Assembly: GCA_003242085.1 (NCBI GenBank)
Contig: QBML01000023.1
Coordinates: forward strand, 46,680 to 85,194
From: Pseudanabaena frigida
Lineage (GTDB): Bacteria; Cyanobacteriota; Cyanobacteriia; Pseudanabaenales; Pseudanabaenaceae
Length of the DNA stretch: 38,515 bases
Direction: 5' to 3'
Below are positions 17,364 to 25,090 of this stretch, in pieces; the first letter of the stretch is position 1; every line of letters starts with the position of its first letter. A program made the translations under genes and the position numbers. The notes under the pieces are model-generated. The model did not search any database and was not told where the DNA came from. It saw only the letters and a program-made list of their open reading frames with translations.

Positions 17364-18206
17364 TTACTTCTGTTCTTCAGGCAAGATTACATTTTGAAGC
17401 CAAGCGACGGCGCGATCGAGAATCAAACCAACAGCACCGATATAAACTAGCGCCAAGATAACTTCGCCCACCTTGTCATTGGTGTATGCATTCCAGATAA
17501 AGAAACCGATACCAACAATACCTGACATGATGATTTCGGCGGCGATAATTGCGAGCCATGCTAGACCGATGGAAATGCGTAGACCTGTGAAGATATAGGG
17601 CAATGCCGAGGGAATCAAAATCTTGAAGAAATACTTTTGCTTAGAAAGTTGCAGCACTCGCGAAACGTTGCGATAGTCTTGAGGGATTTGTTTTACACCA
17701 ACCGCAGTATTTAACAAGATCGGCCATACAGCAGTGATAAAGATAACGAACAATGCGGCAGGTTCGTTTTGACGCAGTGCAGCAAGTGCGATCGGAACCC
17801 ATGCCAAAGGTGGCACTGTTCGCAGGAATTGGAAGAGAGGGTCGAGAGCTTTATCAATTACGGGCGTAGTCCCAACTAAAATTCCCATACCGATACCCAC
17901 GATCGCTGCTAATGAGTAGCCCTTAGCCACACGCTCGAAACTAGCGAGAGTTTGCCAGAATAGTCCTTTATCAGTACCGCCACGATCGAAGAAAGGATAA
18001 AGCAACAGGTTACGAGTGGATTTTTCAGCCATGATATTCCAAGGCCCTGGCAATTTGATTAAACCAATACTCGAAACCAGTTGCCAAATGATTAAAAATC
18101 CTAGAAGTCCGATGATGGGAAGTGCCCAGTTCTGAGCGTTTTTCTGCCAAAACTTGTTTAGCGATCGCCCTAAACTACCATTACGATTTCCAATACTTGC
18201 TGCCAT
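17364..18206 (-). CDS. nrtB: Nitrate ABC transporter permease NrtB
   Basis: A 280-residue inner-membrane permease of the binding-protein-dependent type. It has an N-terminal membrane segment (WALPIIGLLGFLIIWQLV), then five or so more, including AAIVGIGMGILVGTTPVIDK and the cytoplasmic coupling region around VSRVLQLSKQKYFFKILIPS, which contacts the ATPases. The C-terminal LALVYIGAVGLILDRAVAWL closes the domain. It forms the channel for NrtA-delivered nitrate with NrtC and NrtD. AGGAG precedes the ATG. It starts about 40 nt after the porin gene. Confidence 0.93.
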   Translation of the reverse strand: MAASIGNRNGSLGRSLNKFWQKNAQNWALPIIGLLGFLIIWQLVSSIGLIKLPGPWNIMAEKSTRNLLLYPFFDRGGTDKGLFWQTLASFERVAKGYSLAAIVGIGMGILVGTTPVIDKALDPLFQFLRTVPPLAWVPIALAALRQNEPAALFVIFITAVWPILLNTAVGVKQIPQDYRNVSRVLQLSKQKYFFKILIPSALPYIFTGLRISIGLAWLAIIAAEIIMSGIVGIGFFIWNAYTNDKVGEVILALVYIGAVGLILDRAVAWLQNVILPEEQK

Positions 18207-18246
18207 AAACTGTTTGCTCCTGTGAAATTTAATTGGTTTTTAGCTT

Positions 18247-19977
18247 TTAGAATGTGAATGTTGTCCGTAATACCCCAACGGTTGCGGTAGGCGCATTATT
18301 GATACCTTCGGGATTAAATACAAAGAACACCCCAGGGGTAACGCTGATATTTTTAGAAAGTTTGAAATTGAAATATCCTTCCAACTGATAGGGCGTAGCG
18401 GTAAACCCAGTGGGAATTGTGGCAATTCCACCAACAGCATTACGCGCTAGAGGCTGTCCAAAGATAATTCCAGCCGTGTTTCCTTCCTTGAAGACATCAC
18501 TAAATTGTAAGCCAGTCATCCAACTAGTAAAGGTCGTAGAAGCATCCTTATTAGTAAGATTGGCAAAGATCCAAGCGCCAGATAGATTAAAAGCAATCTT
18601 GGGAGTAATCCGCCATGTCAATGTCGAACCGATAGAATTCAATTTAATTGGGTCGCTTAGTGATGTTCCTGCTCCACTAATTGCATTAATGTCTGCGGAA
18701 GCTAAGCCTGTGCCTAAGATATTAATCTGGTGATAGCTATTTGCATAGTTGAGTCCGATATCAAGATTGGAAGTGGGTTTGAGGGTTAATTGAGCAGCCA
18801 GAATGGAACTACCACCAAAGAAGCCTGCACCAAGCAAAGTAGTTGGGCTGTTAGTAGCGATCGCTGGGTTGACACTTCCGTATAACGCTCGAAAATCAAC
18901 CTTATCGGAAGGAGTCCAGATGAAACCAACGGCGGCAGCTAGACCAGTACCAGATGTACCTCCAGATACGCGGGTCGCAGCATTTAAACCTTGACCAAAA
19001 CGGGAGATAGAGCCTTGACCTTCACTAGCAAAAGGGCTAATCGCTGGGAAAGCATCGGAAACTTCTGCATTAGAACCTGCAAATAGCGTCAACTTATCCG
19101 CAATAGGGAAAATGTAGAGCAATTTGTAAAGATTGACCGAGTTAGCGGCTGCCGTATTGGAGTTAGACGGATTGAAATTGAGGAATTGATTCTCAAATCC
19201 CAATCGGACATTACTAGAACTGCCAAGGGGATCGGCATAGCCTAAAGGTGCAGCTAGACTGTTGATATTGGTAGCTTGTAATCCCGTAATCAATAAGTCC
19301 TTACCAGAAAAGCTGGTCAATAAATTCAGGCGGACGCGGTTACTAAAAACAATGTTAGTATTTGTGCCACCGTTGTTAGGATTTGCTCCTGTTGCGCCCG
19401 ATACGCTGAAAATTGCTTCGCCACTTAGTTTAGTTGTCGTGGAGAACTGTTGTGCTTCCAGTTTGGCAGTTTTCGCATCAAGGGCATCAACTCGACCGCG
19501 TAGGGTTGCGAGTTCGGCTGCAAATTCCTCTTGGAGCTTTTGCAAAGTTGCGAGGTCTTCTTTGCTAACCTTGTCAGCTAATCCCGCCGAAATAATTTCA
19601 TTGATTTTGTCAAGACAAGCATTTAAACCAGCCGCAAACTCATAGCGCGAGGTTGCTTGCTTGCCGCGAAATGTGCGATCGGGATAGCCTGCAATGCAGC
19701 CATAGCGCTCGACTAGTGATTGTAAGGCAGTAAAAGCCCAATCCGTAGGACGCACATCTGATAGTTGAGAAACCGATGTGACATTCTGAGCAATCGGATC
19801 GTTAGTGATCGCCTTCAGTTGAGTTTCATTAGAAATTGGAGGAATAGAAGCGGTCGTTTCAGTTAATTTAACTGTTGAAGGATTAGCAGGACTTGCCTCC
19901 GCCGATACAGATATTGCTCCCAAAGACAAAGGCAAGCCGAGTAGAAGCAATCCAAGTTTACTGGTATGAATTTTCAC
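18247..19977 (-). CDS. SLH-domain OprB-type outer-membrane porin within the nrt operon
   Basis: The 576 residues start with a signal peptide (hydrophobic 8-24, AEA cleavage region). A single SLH domain follows (70-122, DVRPTDWAFTALQSLVERYG then TSRYEFAAGLNACLD), then a coiled coil (138-176), then a long beta-rich OprB-type barrel ending in a typical aromatic C-terminus (RTTFTF). The SLH domain should anchor it to peptidoglycan-linked polymer. The start codon is GTG with GAGGAAA upstream. It lies between nrtA and nrtB on the same strand with gaps of 79 and 40 nt, so it is probably co-transcribed and may admit nitrate through the outer membrane (inference). Confidence 0.9.
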   Translation of the reverse strand: MKIHTSKLGLLLLGLPLSLGAISVSAEASPANPSTVKLTETTASIPPISNETQLKAITNDPIAQNVTSVSQLSDVRPTDWAFTALQSLVERYGCIAGYPDRTFRGKQATSRYEFAAGLNACLDKINEIISAGLADKVSKEDLATLQKLQEEFAAELATLRGRVDALDAKTAKLEAQQFSTTTKLSGEAIFSVSGATGANPNNGGTNTNIVFSNRVRLNLLTSFSGKDLLITGLQATNINSLAAPLGYADPLGSSSNVRLGFENQFLNFNPSNSNTAAANSVNLYKLLYIFPIADKLTLFAGSNAEVSDAFPAISPFASEGQGSISRFGQGLNAATRVSGGTSGTGLAAAVGFIWTPSDKVDFRALYGSVNPAIATNSPTTLLGAGFFGGSSILAAQLTLKPTSNLDIGLNYANSYHQINILGTGLASADINAISGAGTSLSDPIKLNSIGSTLTWRITPKIAFNLSGAWIFANLTNKDASTTFTSWMTGLQFSDVFKEGNTAGIIFGQPLARNAVGGIATIPTGFTATPYQLEGYFNFKLSKNISVTPGVFFVFNPEGINNAPTATVGVLRTTFTF

Positions 19978-20056
19978 GGTTAATTTTCCTCACACAATAT
20001 TTTTAATTTGTTTGTCGATCTAGAAGTCTTTGACCCAATTGACCTAATTTTTTGAC

Positions 20057-21409
20057 CTATGCCTTCTTAATCTTTAGGCTGTCGAGATAGGCTTGAGGAT
20101 TTTCGGGATCGAACTTTATCCCGTCAAAGAATTCCTCAATACCGCGAGATGTACTAGAGGGAATATCAGCAACGGCAATACCAGCTTCTTTCGCGGCTTC
20201 GCGCCAGATATCCTCTCGGTTGACTTTCTTAATCCAATCCTTTACCGTGCCTAGAGAATCCTTCGGCAAGAAGCCCCAACGGACGCTCTCAGTCAAGAAC
20301 CAGAGATCGTGACTCTGATAGGGGTAGGAAACATTGCCTTTAGCATCTTTCCAATACAGTGGAGCCATGCTCTTGTCATTGATAATGCGCCCATCGCCCA
20401 TGTCATACTTGCCCATCATCGTGTCTTCAAGGATTTCAGGAGCAACACCAAAGTAGTTTTTGGTAGCCACAATCTGGACTAACTCTTTGCGATTATCGAA
20501 GTTGTCGCACCATTGCTGTGCTTCCATAATTGCTTTCAGCATCGCTTTAGTTGCCTTGGGATTTTTGTCTACCCAGTCGGCTCGCATAGCGAGATACTCT
20601 TCTGGGTGCGCTTTCCAGATTTCCGCAGTAAGGGCAGGAATAAACCCGATTTTCTCTTTAACGATGCGATAGGGCCAAGGGTCGCCCGTACTGAAAGCAT
20701 CCATCGTGCCAGTTTTCATATTGGCTACAGTTTGCGCCGCAGGTACGGTCAGTAATTCGATATCGGTATCAGGATCGACTCCGTTAGCAGCTAACCAGTA
20801 ACGAATCCAGAATTCTTGGTTCGCTTTTGGGAATGTGTAAGCGGCTTTGAATTTCGCACCTTCAGACTTAGTTTTCTCAAAGAAATCCTTGGCTTTATCG
20901 ATTTTTAGGGTTATCCCCTTATCTTTATGCTTGCCTGCGATCGCAATGCCATTGCCCTGTGTATTTAGTTGCAACAGCACGTACATCGGAATTTTGAGGT
21001 TATCGGTAATAATCCCTTCGGAAATTAAATAGGGCATTGGCATTTGCCATTGACCACCATCGATGCCACCCGCTGAGGAACCAATTTTGACGTTATCTCT
21101 TGCTGCGCCCCAGTTGGCTTGCTTAGAGATTTCGACATCGCTCATGCCGTATTTAGTAAAGAATCCCTTCTCTTTAGCAATGATTAAGGGTGCTGCTTCG
21201 ATAATTGGTAAATAACCTAGTCTGACTTTCGTAGTTTCAGGGACTTGTTCGGGAGGAATACTTATTTTGGTAGCATTTGCCGAACTGATAATTGGATTAT
21301 CGTCTGGAGGATTGCCAAGACACCCTTTGAGAAGGACTGAACTAAGGGCGGTTGCTCCTGCTGTAGCTAAAAAACGCCGCCGTGAAATGTTGTAATTGAA
21401 ATCAGACAT
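20057..21409 (-). CDS. nrtA: Nitrate-binding lipoprotein NrtA
   Basis: A 450-residue periplasmic substrate-binding component. The N-terminus combines a twin-arginine-like signal ([19 protein letters not shown], residues 9-27) with a lipobox cysteine at 30 (LLKGC), so it should be exported folded and anchored as a lipoprotein. The body has the NrtA-type fold ([48 protein letters not shown]). AAGGAGAG precedes the ATG. It is the first gene of the operon; about 330 nt of noncoding sequence separate it from hemH. No narB or nirA is in the window. Confidence 0.94.
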   Translation of the reverse strand: MSDFNYNISRRRFLATAGATALSSVLLKGCLGNPPDDNPIISSANATKISIPPEQVPETTKVRLGYLPIIEAAPLIIAKEKGFFTKYGMSDVEISKQANWGAARDNVKIGSSAGGIDGGQWQMPMPYLISEGIITDNLKIPMYVLLQLNTQGNGIAIAGKHKDKGITLKIDKAKDFFEKTKSEGAKFKAAYTFPKANQEFWIRYWLAANGVDPDTDIELLTVPAAQTVANMKTGTMDAFSTGDPWPYRIVKEKIGFIPALTAEIWKAHPEEYLAMRADWVDKNPKATKAMLKAIMEAQQWCDNFDNRKELVQIVATKNYFGVAPEILEDTMMGKYDMGDGRIINDKSMAPLYWKDAKGNVSYPYQSHDLWFLTESVRWGFLPKDSLGTVKDWIKKVNREDIWREAAKEAGIAVADIPSSTSRGIEEFFDGIKFDPENPQAYLDSLKIKKA

Positions 21410-21698
21410 GGGTTAATTTCTCTCCTTAATATAGGTGTGTAGTAAAAGCAAAAAGTATTTAAGGGCTTTTATGAAGTCATCGCAAAGCTAAGCCAAGAGC
21501 GCACTTCTGCGAAGTGCAGATCTTAGACATAGAATTTACAGATCCGAGCTCAGCTTTTGGAAAAAACTAAGCGATTGAGGCTAAGTGAAAATTAGAACAA
21601 TTGATTGGTTGCTATTGATATCTTAGAGTCAAGTCTTGATAGAGTAAAGTCTATTATTTTTATAATATCAATAGATTTTACTCTATTGATAATCTATT
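21410..21698. other. nrt operon leader/promoter region
   Basis: This noncoding stretch upstream of nrtA should hold its promoter. I searched for the NtcA palindrome GTA-N8-TAC and found no exact match; the closest is GTA-N8-TAT at 21644-21657, inside the inverted repeat at 21638-21687. A small perfect hairpin, GCACTTC-TGC-GAAGTGC, lies at 21501-21517 in what is probably the mRNA leader. Confidence 0.45.
21638..21687. promoter_or_regulatory. Inverted repeat upstream of nrtA, candidate operator
   Basis: GATAGAGTAAAGTCTATT (21638-21655) is complementary to AATAGATTTTACTCTATT (21670-21687) at 16 of 18 positions, with an AT-rich 14-nt spacer. It lies about 230 nt upstream of nrtA. It could be a regulator site or part of the hemH 3' structure, as it is just beyond the hemH terminator. 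Confidence 0.45.
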
Positions 21699-21735
21699 AA
21701 AAAAGGAAGTGGTGCATCGAACCACTTCCTTTTTT
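21699..21735 (-). terminator. Terminator after hemH
   Basis: AAAAAAGGAAGTGGT and its exact complement flank the loop GCATCGA. It lies 6 nt past the hemH stop on the minus strand, with a U-tract on leaving the stem. Confidence 0.85.
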
Positions 21736-21741
21736 GGATTT

Positions 21742-22755
21742 TTAAGCAGCGATCGCTGTCGCCTTAGTTGTGCCGAGAGATTCCATCACTAATTCCGCAA
21801 GATCGTTGATGAAGATAGGATGGCTGTTTAAGGCAGGAACACGATCGAAGTTATGAATACCAGCTTCTTCTGCAACCTCGCGGTATTCGATATCAATCTC
21901 TTGCAATGTCTCAATATGTTCGGAGACAAAACTAATTGGAACTACTAACAGATCGTTAATGCCGCGCTTGGCAATATTTTTAATCGCTTCCTCAGTATAG
22001 GGTTGCAGCCATTCTACGGGGCCAACTCGACTTTGATAGGCGAGGGTATGAGCATTGTAATGGTTGTAATCGCGCCGCAAAGCTTTCATAATGCCATCAA
22101 CGCAGTTTTCCATTTCTGACTGATATGGATCGCCGTATTTCGTGACATATTTTACTGGCACACCATGGGCACTAAAGAAAATATGGACATTTTCGGGTTC
22201 CGCAAAAGACTGTAATTTAGCATCGATCAATTCATTCATCGCACGAATATAACCGGTGCGCTCGTACCAAGATTTGATCGTGATTCGCTCGATCGCTTGC
22301 AGTTCGGGATCGTTTTCCCAAATTGCATCAAGTTGCTTGAGGCTAGAACCACTGGTGCTAATCGAGTATTGTGGATACAAAGGTAATACCACAAGGCGCG
22401 TGATGTCGTCTTGTTTGATTTGGGCGATCGCTTCTTCGGTATAGGGGTGCCAATAGCGCATGGCAACATATACCTTGGCATCGACTCCATGACGTTGCAA
22501 GACATTTTCAATGTTTTCGCCTTGCTCTTCAGTAAGCTGGCGCAAAGGCGAACCACCGCCAATCATTCTGTAATTCTCTTGGCTGATGGGAGCGCGACTA
22601 GCCGCGATCAACGAAGCGATCGGTCTTTGTAAAAAGGGAATGGGGAGGCGGATAATTTCTGGATCGGCGAACAGGTTATACAAGAAAAGATAGACATCTT
22701 CTAACTTTTCAGGGCCTCCTAAATTTAAAAGCATTACTCCAACGCGACCAGACAT
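21742..22755 (-). CDS. hemH: Ferrochelatase HemH, short form
   Basis: Inserts ferrous iron into protoporphyrin IX, the last step of protohaem synthesis. In the 337 residues, the catalytic histidine is H197 (FFSAHGVP) and the conserved glutamate is E282 ([11 protein letters not shown]). The N-terminal [15 protein letters not shown] and [13 protein letters not shown] loops are intact. Cyanobacterial ferrochelatases commonly carry a C-terminal hydrophobic CAB-like segment (total about 390 residues). This protein ends at TTKATAIAA without it, and a terminator follows at once, so it is a real short form, not a sequencing break. TAGGAAA precedes the ATG. Confidence 0.93.
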   Translation of the reverse strand: MSGRVGVMLLNLGGPEKLEDVYLFLYNLFADPEIIRLPIPFLQRPIASLIAASRAPISQENYRMIGGGSPLRQLTEEQGENIENVLQRHGVDAKVYVAMRYWHPYTEEAIAQIKQDDITRLVVLPLYPQYSISTSGSSLKQLDAIWENDPELQAIERITIKSWYERTGYIRAMNELIDAKLQSFAEPENVHIFFSAHGVPVKYVTKYGDPYQSEMENCVDGIMKALRRDYNHYNAHTLAYQSRVGPVEWLQPYTEEAIKNIAKRGINDLLVVPISFVSEHIETLQEIDIEYREVAEEAGIHNFDRVPALNSHPIFINDLAELVMESLGTTKATAIAA

Positions 22756-22952
22756 AAAACAATTTCCTAAAATTTTATAAATTGATGGTTTTAGATTCAG
22801 AAAAGCCAGTAATTGATGATGACTTTCCTAAGCTCTTGATAATTAAATAAATGGAATTTATATAAGTGAAATTTTAAAACTCAGTCTAAATATTAATCTA
22901 TGTTACAAGTAAATATTAGCTCTTGTTCCTAGCTGTCTGTGAATATATGGGG

Positions 22953-22991
22953 CATAAAAGTAGAGTGTTACTCTGAAACTCTACTTTTATG
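22953..22991 (-). terminator. Terminator overlapping the response regulator stop codon
   Basis: CATAAAAGTAGAGT and its exact complement flank an 11-nt loop. On the minus strand the stem begins in the last codons of the response regulator gene (stop at 22987-22989) and exits into a T-rich arm. Confidence 0.75.
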
Positions 22992-23373
22992 GCTTGTCTA
23001 ACCACTGTTTGACACAGGCTTCCAACAAATCAATATCTAAAGGCTTTGTCAGATAATCATCACAACCTGAAGCGATCGCTGCTTCTTTATCCCCCTTCAT
23101 TGCATGGGCTGTAACTGCCACAATTGGAATTTTAGCAGTGCGATCGCTAGCTTTGAGTTGTCTAGCAACTTCCCAGCCATCGACCTCTGGTAAAGATAAA
23201 TCCAGCAAAATTAGATCGGGATGATTGGTTTCTAGCCAATCTAATGCGGCTTGACCATCTTGGATGCAAGTCACACGATATCCAGAGTCTTGAAATACCT
23301 GCTCTACCAAAACTTGGTTGTCAGGTGCATCTTCGACAACTAGGATTAGTGGCTGGCTTTTAAGTGCGGGCAT
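22987..23373 (-). CDS. Single-domain response regulator (CheY-like)
   Basis: 128 residues forming one receiver domain with no output domain. The acidic pocket is E14-D15, the phospho-acceptor D58 (LILLDLSLPEVDGW), the switch residue T88 (VAVTAHAMKGD) and the conserved lysine K110 (DDYLTKPLD). It starts inside the end of the upstream DUF362 gene (14-nt overlap), so the two are translated together. No sensor kinase is in the window, so its partner is unknown. It could be a stand-alone signal carrier. Confidence 0.92.
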   Translation of the reverse strand: MPALKSQPLILVVEDAPDNQVLVEQVFQDSGYRVTCIQDGQAALDWLETNHPDLILLDLSLPEVDGWEVARQLKASDRTAKIPIVAVTAHAMKGDKEAAIASGCDDYLTKPLDIDLLEACVKQWLDKP

Positions 23374-24325
23374 AGGTGCTGAGCGGTTCTTTGATGAACT
23401 TGATATAAAGATGTTTAAAGGTCGATTTCACTACTCTGGGTAGTTCAAAGTCGATCGCCATCATGGTCGTAGGTAGTTTCCAATCTGGGCTGTGCAATTG
23501 AGCGATCGGCGTGCCGATGATTTCAATAGCATCGAGGTCGCTGCATAGTCCTGTCCGAATAGCGGCAGCAACTGTAGGTACATCCAGAGGCTTAACTCCT
23601 AAGATATCCACCATAACGCGATCGAGCGCAAAAACATCACAAGAAGCCGCTAAAACACCTAAATCTTTTGGTTCGCCAGCACTAGGTCCGTTACCTTCAT
23701 GTCCGACGATACCATCAAGGATCGTCAGTTCGGGATTAATGGCTCTCGCAGTTTCAATCAACATTTGCGCGAATCTTTCAACATCTTTTCCTGCTTCCAT
23801 ATGCCACCAAGCTTTCATCTTGCCTGGGACGCAACCAAAAAGATTTTTAACACCAAGGGTGAGGGTTAACTGCATATGTGACTTGACCTTGGGCAAATTA
23901 ATCACCACATCCGCATCCATAGCTTCTTTGCTCAGTCTTAGATGTTGTAGTTCGCCTGCGCCTTCGGTTTCGTAGCGTTTGCCATGAAACTCGACGATCG
24001 GTATTCCCAATTCTTGAGCGAGAGGTAACAAGCCATTTGCCTTGGCAATCCCTTTGGCGCTACCAAAAGCAGGGCTATCACCTAAGAATGGTTTGCCACC
24101 AGCATCCTGAACCATTTTGGCGACGCAGTAAACTAATTCGGGGCGAGTGGTGCATTCTTTGGTCGGGCGCGACCCTGTGAGCAAGTTGGGCTTGAGTAAG
24201 ACGCGACCACCTGCTTTGACGATGCTGGACATACCTCCTAGCGGCTCAAGTACTGCCTCTAATGCTTGCATCAGTGATGCAGTTTCGTAGCTAGAGGTAT
24301 GTAGAAGACTGACGATTGGTTTCAT
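23360..24325 (-). CDS. DUF362 domain protein
   Basis: A 321-residue protein of the DUF362 family. Typical segments are RVLLKPNLLTGSRPTKECTT near the N-terminus, KPFLGDSPAFGSAKGI, VVINLPKVKSHMQLTLTLGV and ILDGIVGHEGNGPSAGEP. Many members also carry a ferredoxin-like 2[4Fe-4S] domain; none is visible here. The biochemical role is unproven. It overlaps the response regulator gene, an arrangement that links it to signalling only by position. Confidence 0.85.
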   Translation of the reverse strand: MKPIVSLLHTSSYETASLMQALEAVLEPLGGMSSIVKAGGRVLLKPNLLTGSRPTKECTTRPELVYCVAKMVQDAGGKPFLGDSPAFGSAKGIAKANGLLPLAQELGIPIVEFHGKRYETEGAGELQHLRLSKEAMDADVVINLPKVKSHMQLTLTLGVKNLFGCVPGKMKAWWHMEAGKDVERFAQMLIETARAINPELTILDGIVGHEGNGPSAGEPKDLGVLAASCDVFALDRVMVDILGVKPLDVPTVAAAIRTGLCSDLDAIEIIGTPIAQLHSPDWKLPTTMMAIDFELPRVVKSTFKHLYIKFIKEPLSTYART

Positions 24326-24469
24326 GAATATTTCTAGAAGGTGGTGGGTCAGCGAACTATTTAAAAATATAGCCTAGTAATATGACTTTGTAGGACTAAA
24401 AGCATTTTTCAGGGGCATTTTTCAAGGCGATTGCCCAAAGCCTCGATCTGCAATTTCCTGTAAGCATAG

Positions 24470-24604
24470 AGCAATCCTAAAGTTGAGGCTTTGCAATCAC
24501 AATTAAGCCAGTCAAAATCTCAGAATCCTAATAAGTTAGCTAAAAAAATTGGTATTGTGGTTCAGAGTGGCGGCAAGGCGGATATTGCAACGTTCAATAT
24601 GTAA
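24470..24604 (+). pseudogene. Remnant ORF ending in the same motif as the NLR N-terminus
   Basis: From a stop at 24467 to TAA at 24602, the frame encodes about 44 residues with no good start codon, ending NPNKLAKKIGIVVQSG then GKADIATFNM. The last 26 residues match residues 32-57 of the NB-ARC-TPR protein (EPNKLADNIGVVAQEG...NIRTFNY) at about 14 positions, while the third codon bases differ. This shows peptide-level similarity, not a recent DNA duplication. The motif lies right before the stop, so it was probably the C-terminus of an upstream protein now lost. No upstream domain can be read. The preceding interval 24326-24469 shows nothing else recognisable. Confidence 0.55.
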
Positions 24605-24627
24605 GTCAGTTTTTTACAGAGGATTTT

Positions 24628-24837
24628 ATGAAGGTATTTACTGCTGTTATTGAAAAAGATGTAGACACTAATCTATATGTGGGTTATGTCCCTTCATTTG
24701 TAGGTGCACATTCTCAAGGAGAGACTTTAGACGAGTTGCGTGAAAATTTGCAAGAAGTAATTGCAATGCTTTTAGAAGATGATTTGGTTTCCCCGCAGTC
24801 AGAATTTGTCGGTACTCAGTTAATTGCGATCGCCTAA
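24628..24837 (+). CDS. hicB: HicB-family antitoxin
   Basis: 69 residues with the partial RNase H-like HicB fold: KVFTAVIEKDVDTNLYVGYV, then the conserved turn PSFVGAHSQGETLDEL and helix RENLQEVIAMLLEDD. There is no C-terminal DNA-binding helix-turn-helix, as in many short cyanobacterial HicBs, so repression of its own promoter is less likely. AGAGGA precedes the ATG. It lies 19 nt before hicA, antitoxin first. It should bind and mask HicA. Confidence 0.88.
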   Translation: MKVFTAVIEKDVDTNLYVGYVPSFVGAHSQGETLDELRENLQEVIAMLLEDDLVSPQSEFVGTQLIAIA

Positions 24838-24856
24838 ATCAATAGAAATCAAAATT

Positions 24857-25090
24857 ATGGGCAGTATCCCTGTTCTTAAACCACAGCAAGTGATTCGATT
24901 GCTAGAAAATCTTGGTTTTGTGGAAGTGCGACAAAGAGGATCGCATAAGCAATTTCGTCATGCGGATGGACGCGGTACTACGGTTCCATGTCACAAAGGA
25001 CGGGATATTTCACCAACTTTGTTGCGTCAGATCGCCCGTGATATTGGTTTGACGATTGAAGAACTTTTAAGAGGCGATCAGGAATTATGA
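24857..25090 (+). CDS. hicA: HicA-family mRNA interferase toxin
   Basis: 77 residues with a double-stranded RNA-binding-like fold. The core is KPQQVIRLLENLGFVEVRQR and the catalytic histidine is H30 in GSHKQFRH; the conserved VPCHKGRDISPTLLRQI follows. The frame is open to a TTG at 24824, but that would overlap hicB and add 11 residues; the ATG at 24857 (MGSIPVLKP) fits the family. Its TGA overlaps the ATG of the NB-ARC gene (ATGA), so toxin and NLR are translationally coupled, which is unusual for a hicBA locus. Confidence 0.88.
   Translation: MGSIPVLKPQQVIRLLENLGFVEVRQRGSHKQFRHADGRGTTVPCHKGRDISPTLLRQIARDIGLTIEELLRGDQEL

Noticed and set aside
21644-21657. NtcA binding site
   Set aside because: GTA-N8-TAT differs from GTA-N8-TAC in a key base; noted only as a weak candidate.
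23511-23975. 154-codon plus-strand ORF opposite the DUF362 gene
   Set aside because: Antisense to conserved DUF362 motifs and Ser/Thr-rich without pattern.
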